The notes under the pieces were generated by a model that worked only from the letters and a program-made list of their open reading frames with translations, ran no database searches and was not told the origin of the DNA. The translations under genes were made by a program, and so were the position numbers. A DNA stretch of 9,698 nt. Source: Cellvibrionales bacterium UBA1969. GTDB lineage: Bacteria; Pseudomonadota; Gammaproteobacteria; Pseudomonadales; UBA7434. The DNA lies in contig DDDX01000046.1 of NCBI GenBank assembly GCA_002339085.1, positions 1 to 9,698 of the forward strand, read 5' to 3'. Below, piece after piece: positions 1-6,233 of the stretch (positions are counted from its first letter, which is position 1; each line of letters opens with the position of its first letter).

Positions 1-257
1 TTTCTTTTTTAGGAAAAAAATCAAAGATCAATCTTAGTTACGCTATTCGTAAAAGAGACTACAATAAAGTTAGTGCTGGCAGCGCCGAATATCGTACATT
101 TGAAGATCGTGACAGAATTAAAATTTATTTTGATACTCACTTAAGTCCACAGTGGGGAGTTAGATTGAGCTACGATTTCAAAGATCGAGATAGTAATCTA
201 GCCGACTATGCTTATGAAAATAATCTCTACAGCTTTAGGGTACAATACCAGCACTAA
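1..257 (+). CDS. C-terminal end of a probable outer-membrane beta-barrel protein (partial)
   Basis: This is an open frame entering from the left edge (first full codon at base 3) and ending with TAA at 255-257, so only the last 84 residues are visible. The segment alternates polar and hydrophobic/aromatic residues in short runs (KINLSYAIRKRDY, RIKIYFDTHL, WGVRLSYDFKDRD, LYSFRVQYQH) separated by charged Asp/Arg/Asn turns. That is the pattern of transmembrane beta-hairpins in outer-membrane barrels. The chain ends close to a strand, as barrels recognised by BamA usually do, though the final residue is His rather than the usual Phe or Trp, with Tyr two residues before it. Asn/Tyr-rich turns like those here are common in the C-terminal barrels of surface proteins found beside TPR or exopolysaccharide genes, but I cannot name the family from this fragment. 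The response regulator downstream is 51 bases away on the same strand, so the two may share a transcript. Confidence 0.55.
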   Translation, partial: SFLGKKSKINLSYAIRKRDYNKVSAGSAEYRTFEDRDRIKIYFDTHLSPQWGVRLSYDFKDRDSNLADYAYENNLYSFRVQYQH

Positions 258-308
258 CAGAAGAACAGAACGACGCCATTTATTCACGGAACACTCGAGG
301 TATCAGCC

Positions 309-1049
309 ATGCTTCTAATTGTTGATGATAATAACGAGATAAGAGAATCGCTAACTGAATATCTTGAAAAAAACGGCCTCAAATGCGAGGCCGCTAAAGA
401 TGCTCAAACAGCCAGAGATAAACTTGCCGCCAACGACTACCAACTGGTCATTCTAGATATTATGATGCCCGGTGAAGATGGCCTAAGCCTTTGTCGATAT
501 ATTCATGAAAGTAGTCAAACACCCGTCATTCTTCTGACCGCCATGGATGAAGAAACCGACCGAATTATCGGCCTTGAGGTAGGTGCCGACGACTACCTAA
601 GCAAACCTTTCAATCCCCGCGAGTTATTGGCTCGTATTAAAGCCATTTTACGGCGCGAGTCAATAATCACTGGTAACATTCAAGCTGAGTTTACAGAACA
701 GAGCAATACTGCAGATAATAACGGCATTCATTACTTATTTGGTGACTGGTCGCTCAGCGTTAATCAGCAGCAATTACGTCAAGGCCAGCAAGCGCCAAAA
801 GATTTGAGCACAGGTGAGTTTAGGCTGTTAATGGCATTTATTGAACACCCCAAGCGTGTCCTATCTCGCGATGAACTTCTCGATCTTGTAAGCAATCGAT
901 CGATCGCTGCCTTTGATCGTAGCATAGACAACCAAATCAGCCGTTTACGTAAAAAAATAGAAGTCGACCCTAAACAACCCACCTATATAAAAACAGTTTG
1001 GGGTGGTGGCTATACCTTCGGTTATGAAGTTACCAAAAAAGACCGCTAA
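309..1049 (+). CDS. OmpR/PhoB-family response regulator (receiver plus winged helix)
   Basis: This is a DNA-binding response regulator of 246 residues, a normal length for the family. The receiver domain (about 1-116) has the acidic pair D6-D7, the phospho-acceptor D50 in LVILDIMMPGEDG, T77 in VILLTA and the conserved K99 in YLSKPF. A polar linker of about 20 residues leads to a Trans_Reg_C winged helix (about 140-240), with LSTGEFRLLMAF, the recognition-helix region RSIDNQISRLRKKIE and the terminal beta-hairpin TVWGGGYTFG. The ATG is chosen because the protein would start directly on the first receiver strand (LLIVDD), and a CGAGG at 296-300 lies 8 bases upstream. The sensor kinase begins 12 bases after the stop, so phosphotransfer from that kinase to D50 is the likely input. 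The target genes cannot be read from the sequence; the upstream barrel gene is an obvious candidate. All catalytic residues are present. Confidence 0.95.
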   Translation: MLLIVDDNNEIRESLTEYLEKNGLKCEAAKDAQTARDKLAANDYQLVILDIMMPGEDGLSLCRYIHESSQTPVILLTAMDEETDRIIGLEVGADDYLSKPFNPRELLARIKAILRRESIITGNIQAEFTEQSNTADNNGIHYLFGDWSLSVNQQQLRQGQQAPKDLSTGEFRLLMAFIEHPKRVLSRDELLDLVSNRSIAAFDRSIDNQISRLRKKIEVDPKQPTYIKTVWGGGYTFGYEVTKKDR

Positions 1050-1061
1050 GCCCAATTAAAT

Positions 1062-2516
1062 ATGATAAAAAAAATACTCCCCAGAACCTTTCGCAGCCAA
1101 ATTGTTTGGCTGCTTTTGTCGAGTCTACTTATTGCCCAGTCAGTCAGCTTTTTCTTAATTATTGGCGAACGTAGCTTGGTCAGCATGAATCAAAGAATTG
1201 ACCAAAGCTTAAATGATTTTTTTACCTTTGCTGATTTAGTCGATGCCACTCCTGACTACCTTCACGATGATTTATTATTATCGATCAATGACCCAAAACG
1301 TTTTTTTAGGCTCAATGAAGATTATCAATTAATGAAATCTGATTCATTACTTACACAAGATAACCAAAGCAATATCATCGCCCAAAAACGCCTCCTCCAG
1401 CGTATACAAGACACTGATTTTCGTATGGGAAACGCACTTATTATTATCACCTCTGTGACTAATAATGAGCACGAAAAAGTTAATAGCAGCTATGCAGAAT
1501 TTATTGCTAAACGAGAACCAACCGACCTAAACCATTGGCAAAAATGGCTCAAGCCCCAACTGAGCTACGATCGAATAGATACAGAAGTGCAACTGGCATC
1601 CGGCTTATGGCTGTACGGCAGCTTTAAACTTGAAAAACTATCGACAGGTATTCAAATAAGATTGCTCGGTTTAACACTGCTGACAGTAACTATCGTAAGC
1701 TTAGTGGGTGTTTTTATTAGCTTGCGAATGACTAAGCCGATCTCTTCCCTCGCTGATGCTTCAGAAAAGTTAGGCAAAGGCCAAGTAGTCGATAGGCTCA
1801 AAGAAATTGGTTCTGCTGATATACGTCATGCTACATCCGCTTTTAACACCATGAATACCCGCGTGATGCTGTTATTGGAAAACCAGAAGCAAATGCTAGG
1901 AGCTATCAGCCACGACCTTCGATCGCCGCTAACCTCTTTGCGACTAAGACTTGAAAACCTTGATGATGGCCAAAGCAAAGAAAAAATGATTTCAACTGTC
2001 GATGAAATGAACGGCATGATTGCTGCGATATTAACATTTACGCGCCAGCAAGCTGTTGAAAATAACAGCGAAGCTACAGAAAAAGTTGAGCTAAAAAACT
2101 TTTTTAACAGCCTCATTGAAGAATATACTGACACTTATAGAGATTGCCATTTAGATTATAACGTCAATCAAATCAATCATTTTGAATGCCGTTATATTAG
2201 CCTCCGACGCGCGCTAAGAAACATCATCGATAATGGACTGCGTTATGGCAATAAGGTCAACATCATTGTGACAAACCCAAATCAAAGACAGCTTAACATC
2301 ACTATCCGCGATAATGGGCCTGGTATACCCGAACAGCATTTAAACGATGTGCTCAAACCCTTTTTTAGACCCGACCAAGCACGTGCTCATAATGATGGCG
2401 GTATTGGCATGGGGTTGGCAATAAGCGAAAGCATCATCACAAGTCATGGTGGCGTCCTTGAACTTGGAAATTATCCTGGAGGAGGACTTGAAGCCTTTAT
2501 TTCATTACCTCTCTAA
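1062..2516 (+). CDS. EnvZ-like membrane sensor histidine kinase
   Basis: This is a two-component sensor kinase of 484 residues in the inner membrane. After a basic N-terminus, TM1 spans about 13-35, a periplasmic sensor region of about 160 residues follows (36-198), and TM2 spans about 199-222. Next come a HAMP domain (about 223-275, with the TKPISSLADASEKLGKG motif) and a HisKA dimerisation domain with phospho-acceptor H284 in AISHDLRSPLTSLRLRLE. The ATP-binding domain has an N-box N387-N391 (NIIDNGLRYG), a G1 box D417-G421 (DNGPG) and a G2 box around 446-452 (GGIGMGL). The SHDLR(S/T)PLT form of the H-box and the RYGN following the N-box are typical of the EnvZ group, but the sensor region is not clearly alike and I would not name it envZ. 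No Shine-Dalgarno precedes the ATG; with a 12-base gap, translation is probably coupled to the regulator gene. Confidence 0.95.
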   Translation: MIKKILPRTFRSQIVWLLLSSLLIAQSVSFFLIIGERSLVSMNQRIDQSLNDFFTFADLVDATPDYLHDDLLLSINDPKRFFRLNEDYQLMKSDSLLTQDNQSNIIAQKRLLQRIQDTDFRMGNALIIITSVTNNEHEKVNSSYAEFIAKREPTDLNHWQKWLKPQLSYDRIDTEVQLASGLWLYGSFKLEKLSTGIQIRLLGLTLLTVTIVSLVGVFISLRMTKPISSLADASEKLGKGQVVDRLKEIGSADIRHATSAFNTMNTRVMLLLENQKQMLGAISHDLRSPLTSLRLRLENLDDGQSKEKMISTVDEMNGMIAAILTFTRQQAVENNSEATEKVELKNFFNSLIEEYTDTYRDCHLDYNVNQINHFECRYISLRRALRNIIDNGLRYGNKVNIIVTNPNQRQLNITIRDNGPGIPEQHLNDVLKPFFRPDQARAHNDGGIGMGLAISESIITSHGGVLELGNYPGGGLEAFISLPL

Positions 2517-2581
2517 AAGCACGAACCGATATTAACGAAAACACTTTAGATCAACATCATCTACACAAGTAATCAGCAACG

Positions 2582-2605
2582 CCTACTTTATATTTAACAA
2601 GTAGG
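2582..2605 (+). terminator. Weak hairpin after the sensor kinase gene, possible terminator
   Basis: CCTACTT (2582-2588) and AAGTAGG (2599-2605) form a perfect 7-base-pair stem around a 10-base loop, about 65 bases past the kinase stop codon. It is followed by TTTAGGTTTGTATTTT, a loose T-rich run. The stem is short and the T-run is interrupted, so termination would be inefficient. It could equally be a small RNA structure with no role in termination. Confidence 0.3.
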
Positions 2606-2627
2606 TTTAGGTTTGTATTTTGTCCAC

Positions 2628-2655
2628 TTGATATGGCTATTAAGTTAGCTATCAT
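2628..2655 (+). promoter_or_regulatory. Predicted sigma70 promoter for dusA
   Basis: TTGATA (2628-2633) and TATCAT (2650-2655) each match the sigma70 consensus at five of six bases and are separated by 16 bases. A start near 2662 would give a leader of about 80 bases before dusA. ATGGCTA (2633-2639) and TAGCTAT (2646-2652) inside the promoter form an imperfect dyad (6 of 7 positions) around TTAAGT, so a repressor site over the promoter is possible. This is the best promoter match in the spacer. Confidence 0.5.
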
Positions 2656-2680
2656 AAGGCGAGACGTTTTAATTCAAGCT

Positions 2681-2743
2681 ATGGGGTACAAACAAGCAAA
2701 TAGGCTTGAGAAACCATCACTAATATTTAAATATGTGAATTGA
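2681..2743 (+). other. Possible 20-codon upstream reading frame abutting dusA
   Basis: An ATG at 2681 opens a frame of 20 codons that ends in TGA at 2741-2743, directly against the dusA ATG at 2744 and in the same frame. The peptide begins MGYKQANRLEK and ends IFKYVN. It has no clear Shine-Dalgarno of its own, and neither has dusA, so reinitiation or coupling from this frame is one way dusA could be translated. The peptide is like nothing I know and may be chance. It lies wholly downstream of the predicted start of transcription. Confidence 0.25.
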
Positions 2744-3712
2744 ATGTATAAATTTTGTATCGCACCCATGATGGCCTGGTCGGACAAGCACTGCCGATAT
2801 TTTTGGCGTTTGCTAACAAAAAAATCGAGACTCTACAGCGAAATGATTACCACTGGCGCAATTATCCATGGTGATGCTGCTAGATATTTAGCATTCAACT
2901 CTGAAGAACACCCAATCGCGGTTCAATTAGGTGGCAACGATACCCATGATCTAGCCAAAAGTGCTCGTATTTGTGCTGACTATGGTTACGATGAAATCAA
3001 CCTAAACGTAGGCTGTCCAAGTGATCGAGTTAAATCCGGAGCTTTCGGCGCCAGCTTGATGAATCACCCGCAGACAGTCGCCGATGGCGTTAAGGCAATG
3101 CTGAATGCCGTCGATCTACCAGTAACCATTAAATGTAGAATCGGTATTGACGACAATGATAGCTATGAAGCCCTGCAAAATTTTGTTGGTCTTAATGCTG
3201 AAGCAGGCTGTGATACTTTTATTGTACATGCACGAAAAGCATGGCTATCAGGTCTAAGCCCAAAACAAAATCGAGAGATACCTCCATTAGAGTATCCTCG
3301 CGTATTTCAACTAAAGCAAGACTTCCCCGAGCTAAAGATCATTCTTAATGGCGGTCTTAAATCCATAACGCAATGCAAACAGGCGCTAATAAAGCTTGAT
3401 GGTGTAATGGTGGGACGTGAGGCTTACCAAAATCCCTTTATGCTAAATGATGTTGACAGGCTTATTTTTGGCAACAATGAAACAGCCATTCAAGACGCAA
3501 TGTCAATTGCGAAAAGCTATGCCAGTTATATAGAAAAACAGCTGTCGTTTGGTGTAAAACTGAACCATATGACCCGTCATACACTTGGCCTATTTAATGG
3601 TAGGCCTGGCGCCAGACAATATCGTCGCCACCTGAGTGAGAATGCTTATAAGAATGATGCTGGTGTTGAGGTTTATCTTCAAGCATTAAATAAGATTACT
3701 GTCATTGAATGA
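2744..3712 (+). CDS. dusA: tRNA-dihydrouridine(20/20a) synthase DusA
   Basis: This flavoenzyme reduces uridine in the D-loop of tRNA (positions 20 and 20a for the DusA group) using NADPH. The 322-residue chain has the FMN TIM-barrel start (FCIAPMMAWSDKHCRYF) and catalytic C91 in LNVGCPSDRV. It also has K130 in VTIKCRIG, H162 in IVHARKAWLSGLSPKQNREIPPL, and the phosphate-binding strands NGGLKS (202-207) and GVMVGREAYQNP (220-231). A C-terminal helical domain follows, with MTRHTLGLFNGRPGARQYRRHLSE. The long HARKAWLSGLSPK.NREIPPL block separates DusA from DusB and DusC. The ATG at 2744 is the first possible start, because TGA immediately precedes it in frame, and the protein begins just before the first barrel strand. 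No Shine-Dalgarno is visible. The gene is probably driven by the promoter near 2628-2655 and is not obviously linked to the kinase genes. Confidence 0.96.
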   Translation: MYKFCIAPMMAWSDKHCRYFWRLLTKKSRLYSEMITTGAIIHGDAARYLAFNSEEHPIAVQLGGNDTHDLAKSARICADYGYDEINLNVGCPSDRVKSGAFGASLMNHPQTVADGVKAMLNAVDLPVTIKCRIGIDDNDSYEALQNFVGLNAEAGCDTFIVHARKAWLSGLSPKQNREIPPLEYPRVFQLKQDFPELKIILNGGLKSITQCKQALIKLDGVMVGREAYQNPFMLNDVDRLIFGNNETAIQDAMSIAKSYASYIEKQLSFGVKLNHMTRHTLGLFNGRPGARQYRRHLSENAYKNDAGVEVYLQALNKITVIE

Positions 3713-3714
3713 AC

Positions 3715-3743
3715 TTGGTTCGTTATAGGAATTATCATATAAT
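3715..3743 (+). promoter_or_regulatory. Predicted sigma70 promoter for the TerB-family gene
   Basis: TTGGTT (3715-3720, three of six matches) is separated by exactly 17 bases from TATAAT (3738-3743, a perfect -10). Transcription would start near 3750 and leave about 70 bases before the ATG at 3819. The -35 is weak, so an activator or the adjoining palindromes may matter. The -35 starts only 2 bases past the dusA stop codon. Confidence 0.45.
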
Positions 3744-3755
3744 TCGAATATATTC
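3729..3755. promoter_or_regulatory. Two adjacent perfect palindromes at the terB-family promoter, possible operator
   Basis: GAATTATCATATAATTC (3729-3745) is a perfect inverted repeat with 7-base arms around CAT. It is followed without a gap by the perfect 10-base palindrome GAATATATTC (3746-3755). All four half-sites begin with GAAT when read inward. The first palindrome covers the predicted -10 box, and the second lies at the predicted transcription start, the usual place for a repressor site. The stem is too AT-rich and lacks a T-run, so a terminator for dusA is unlikely. AT-rich palindromes also arise by chance in spacers. Confidence 0.35.
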
Positions 3756-3818
3756 ATACCAGCTCAATAAAATAATTTAGTTGCTATTTTATCGTAACTC
3801 ATCCCTAGGCTAGAGATT

Positions 3819-4268
3819 ATGTTTAAAAAAATAACAGATTTATTTCAAAGCTTAACTGCTAAAGAATCGGAGAAGCCTGACCCTGAAAGACTTTCTTACC
3901 TAGCAGCAACGGCATTAATGATTGAGTTAAGCCGCGCCGACAACTCAATAGACCAGCAGGAAATACAGACCATCCTAGCCATAGCGACCAATACATTTAG
4001 CTTATCCGACGAAGAAGCAGCCGATATTCTTAGTGAAGCCAAGCTTAAAAATGCTGAAGCAATATCACTGTATGAATTTACTGACACCATTAATCAGAAC
4101 TTTAATAAAGAGCAAAAATATAACTTAATCAGAAATATCTGGCGAGTAGCTTATGCAGACAAAACGATTGATGCCCACGAAGATTATTTAGTCCGTAAAG
4201 TTGCCGATTTAATTTATGTCGGCCATGCTGATTTTATTAAGGCAAAATATGAAGCGAGTAAGCTATAA
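3819..4268 (+). CDS. TerB-family (tellurite-resistance-like) protein
   Basis: This is a small helical protein of 149 residues in the TerB/DjlA-N fold. It has no signal peptide and no membrane segment, so it is likely cytoplasmic, perhaps membrane-associated through the amphipathic start MFKKITDLFQSL. The two family repeats with acidic, probably metal-binding, residues are visible: IELSRADNSIDQQE (about 35-48, D41 and D45) and WRVAYADKTIDAHED (about 108-122, D114, D118 and E121). LVRKVADLIYVGHADFI follows. Many gammaproteobacteria carry a lone chromosomal TerB homologue of this length. No other ter gene (terA, terC, terD, terZ) is present here, so tellurite resistance should not be assumed, and the function is unknown. 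AGAG a few bases before the ATG is a poor ribosome site. The gene converges on the STAS gene with 13 bases between stops. Confidence 0.85.
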   Translation: MFKKITDLFQSLTAKESEKPDPERLSYLAATALMIELSRADNSIDQQEIQTILAIATNTFSLSDEEAADILSEAKLKNAEAISLYEFTDTINQNFNKEQKYNLIRNIWRVAYADKTIDAHEDYLVRKVADLIYVGHADFIKAKYEASKL

Positions 4269-4281
4269 CATAAACTGTGCG

Positions 4282-4773
4282 CTAAGATCGAGTTTTCTCC
4301 AACGACTCAACCAGACCACCAAAACAAGCACGATTATCTTCTGTCAGCTCCATTAATGCTTTATGGGCAGCGATTACAACCTCCTTAACTTCAGCCTCTG
4401 TACAATCAAGAATAGGTAAATCCCTAAAGTTTAATCTGATATCACCAAAACCATCTTTTATATCAAACACCGCTGAAAATCCCATACTAATAATTAAACG
4501 TTGAATATCCTCATTAGCACAAAACAGAACCGCCTGATGATGGCAATATTGCTGGGTATAAACAGCAACTTTCGCCAATACGCCAAGTGTCGTGCTATCA
4601 AGATTTGTCGCGCCAACTAAATCAACATATACAGATTTTATGCCTACTTGCTTTATCACTGCCTCACAATAACTTTCTAAACTGACGCACCATGGCACTC
4701 GCACATCGCCATTAAGCTTAAGCCAAAAACTGTCTTCACCTTGTAAGCCAACAAGAATTTTACTGTAAGACAA
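4282..4773 (-). CDS. STAS-domain anti-anti-sigma-like protein (RssC/HsbA-like)
   Basis: This is a STAS-domain protein of 163 residues. The core (about 5-118) contains the strand VKLNGDVRVPW-type start (WLKLNGDVRV), then VYVDLVGATNLDSTTLGVLAKVAVY, in which S60 of LDSTTLG sits at the usual phosphorylation site, and VLFCANEDIQRLIISMGFSAVFDI. A helical extension (about 124-163, AHKALMELTEDNRACFGGLVESLE) follows, as in the Pseudomonas proteins encoded beside RssB-type regulators. In this family the unphosphorylated STAS protein binds a kinase/anti-sigma partner, and phosphorylation at Ser releases it. The start is TTG at 4773: a TGA lies in frame two codons upstream, and a strong AAGAGGTG sits 7 bases before it. 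The gene follows the receiver-PP2C gene by 68 bases, and that phosphatase is its likely partner. The final target (sigma factor, c-di-GMP enzyme or other) is not shown. Confidence 0.85.
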   Translation of the reverse strand: MSYSKILVGLQGEDSFWLKLNGDVRVPWCVSLESYCEAVIKQVGIKSVYVDLVGATNLDSTTLGVLAKVAVYTQQYCHHQAVLFCANEDIQRLIISMGFSAVFDIKDGFGDIRLNFRDLPILDCTEAEVKEVVIAAHKALMELTEDNRACFGGLVESLEKTRS

Positions 4774-4780
4774 AATTCAA

Positions 4781-4788
4781 CACCTCTT
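4781..4788 (-). promoter_or_regulatory. Ribosome binding site fixing the TTG start of the STAS gene
   Basis: On the - strand this reads AAGAGGTG, close to the full anti-Shine-Dalgarno complement, with 7 bases to TTG at 4773. A TGA in frame two codons upstream of the TTG rules out an earlier start. This is the strongest ribosome site in the window, and it offsets a poor start codon. Confidence 0.75.
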
Positions 4789-4841
4789 AATCAAATATAA
4801 AAATTGTTGTGGCAAAATATCAAAGCATTTCATTGAAATAT

Positions 4842-6032
4842 TTACTTTCTATCGATCACTAACAGTGCAATATCATCAGGGTATTGTTTATCAGTATCGA
4901 CATTTAGCTGGTTAAATACAGACTCTTCGTCGGCCTTTAAGTTAACCGACTGGGTAAGTAGGTATTTTTCTTTATCAACCAAACTTGGTTGATCAATAAC
5001 CTCTAAAATGCCGTCAGAAAACATCATAAATCTGAACTTATTAGGCAAATCTACAACAACTTCTTGGTAGCTGGTTTGCTCAAAAAGACCTACCGGCGCA
5101 CCCTCTCCTTCGAGATAACGCGCCTGCCCATCACTGATTAAAATCGGTAACGGTAAAGCGCCAGCGACAGAATAGGTCAGCTGATTTTTCTGGGCATCAA
5201 GAACTCCATAAAACAAAGTTGCATGCTTACCAATAGCCGTGCCGAGTAATTCGGCATTCGCTTGAGCAAGGAAGTCAGCCGGATGTAAAATACCAGCATC
5301 ATTATAGCGATTATATTCGCTACGCATGCGCGCTGTTAGGTTCTTCATTAACACTGTGACAAATGCTGATGAGGCTCCATGTCCTGAAACATCAGCCATG
5401 AAAAAAACAACGTGGTCATTACCTACGGTCACATATTCAACAAAGTCGCCACTTAGGTAAACCGAAGGAACAATTTGATGCTTAAAAATATAAGCAGACT
5501 TTTGCATTGGACTGACAGGTAACATCTTCATTTGTATCTGCAGACCGGCTTGCTGGTCTTTCTCTAATACTGCAAGATTAGCTTTTAACTCTCGATTAGC
5601 TTGTTCAAGTTGATTTCTATATTTAAGGTTTTCGCGCCGTAAACTATAGCGCTCCAGGCTTCGCTCAATCGCATGCTGAAGAACTTCAAGATCAATAATG
5701 GGTTTAATTAAATAATCACTTGCGCCTAATCGAAGAGCTTCAACCGCATCGCTCATGACACCCGCACCTGAAATGACAATAATTGGCACATGAGGATAGG
5801 CATCGGCAATAACTTTCAAAACATTAATGCCGCCTAGCTCAGGCATTCTTAAATCACAAAGCACCAACTCAGGTTTTTCACTAGCCATCATGGCTAAACC
5901 AGATTCGCCATCGGCGGCTTCACACATGATGTAGCCACTACCACTTAGATACGATGCGATCGAATGACGAACGTCATCGTCATCATCAATGACAAGCACT
6001 TTAACTAGATCAGAGCTACTGGGAATATCCAC
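4842..6032 (-). CDS. Response regulator with PP2C/SpoIIE phosphatase output (RssB-like)
   Basis: This 396-residue protein combines a receiver and a serine phosphatase. The receiver (about 10-125) has acidic residues D16-D18, phospho-acceptor D60 in LVLCDLRMPELGG, S88 in IIVISGAG and K110 in YLIKPI. A helical, probably coiled-coil, linker (about 125-165, rich in Glu, Arg, Leu and Asn) leads to a PP2C/SpoIIE domain. That domain keeps the metal-binding acids: D196 in LSGDFVEY, D214 in MADVSGHGASSAF, D340 in FSDGILEV and D386-D387 in YPDDIALLV. It therefore looks catalytically competent, unlike E. coli RssB, whose PP2C-like domain is degenerate. The likely substrate is the phosphorylated STAS protein encoded next. 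The start is GTG at 6032: TAA lies in frame three codons upstream, and GAAG lies about 10 bases before. No kinase for the receiver and no HATPase domain is adjacent. Pseudomonas has a similar rssB-rssC pair near vacJ. Confidence 0.9.
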   Translation of the reverse strand: MDIPSSSDLVKVLVIDDDDDVRHSIASYLSGSGYIMCEAADGESGLAMMASEKPELVLCDLRMPELGGINVLKVIADAYPHVPIIVISGAGVMSDAVEALRLGASDYLIKPIIDLEVLQHAIERSLERYSLRRENLKYRNQLEQANRELKANLAVLEKDQQAGLQIQMKMLPVSPMQKSAYIFKHQIVPSVYLSGDFVEYVTVGNDHVVFFMADVSGHGASSAFVTVLMKNLTARMRSEYNRYNDAGILHPADFLAQANAELLGTAIGKHATLFYGVLDAQKNQLTYSVAGALPLPILISDGQARYLEGEGAPVGLFEQTSYQEVVVDLPNKFRFMMFSDGILEVIDQPSLVDKEKYLLTQSVNLKADEESVFNQLNVDTDKQYPDDIALLVIDRK

Positions 6033-6066
6033 GCGACATTATCTTCAATCGATTAAAGAAAAAGTA

Positions 6067-6072
6067 ATTATA
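6067..6072 (-). promoter_or_regulatory. Possible -10 box for the receiver-PP2C gene
   Basis: On the - strand the sequence TATAAT is a perfect -10 hexamer about 35 bases before the GTG start. No good -35 lies 16-18 bases upstream, so the promoter would need an activator, an alternative sigma factor or an UP-element; it may also be chance. If real, it separates the phosphatase-STAS pair from mlaA transcription. Confidence 0.3.
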
Positions 6073-6233
6073 CGCTTACAATAGAGGATTCATTTAAACA
6101 CTTATAAAGCAAGAATGGGAGAATTAAAGCGAGGAAAAAGAACACTTATGTTCGGTAATAATAATCAATTAATCACAGTATCGACTGTTGAATTAAAAAC
6201 TCAACGCAAAATTGAATGAATAAAGCCTAGCAC

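Noticed and set aside
779..982. Open frame of 67 codons on the - strand
   Set aside because: It is antisense to the winged-helix domain of the response regulator; its product is Arg/Ser-rich, typical of a shadow frame.
1826..2134. Open frame of 102 codons on the - strand
   Set aside because: It is antisense to the kinase HisKA region, which is clearly coding on the + strand; the Ser-rich product looks like a shadow.
3896..4090. Open frame of 64 codons on the - strand
   Set aside because: It is antisense to the TerB-family gene in its conserved repeat region.
3819..4268. Tellurite-resistance operon
   Set aside because: Only a lone TerB-fold protein is present; no terA, terC, terD, terE or terZ gene is nearby, so a resistance role is not supported.
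4842..6032. E. coli-type RssB adaptor for RpoS degradation
   Set aside because: The phosphatase residues are all intact and a STAS gene follows, which fits a partner-switching phosphatase better than the degenerate E. coli adaptor.
6175..6205. Two short inverted repeats after mlaA (ACAGT-ATCG-ACTGT and GTTGA-N9-TCAAC) as a terminator
   Set aside because: Both stems are only 5 base pairs, they overlap each other, and no T-run follows on the - strand; chance is the better explanation.
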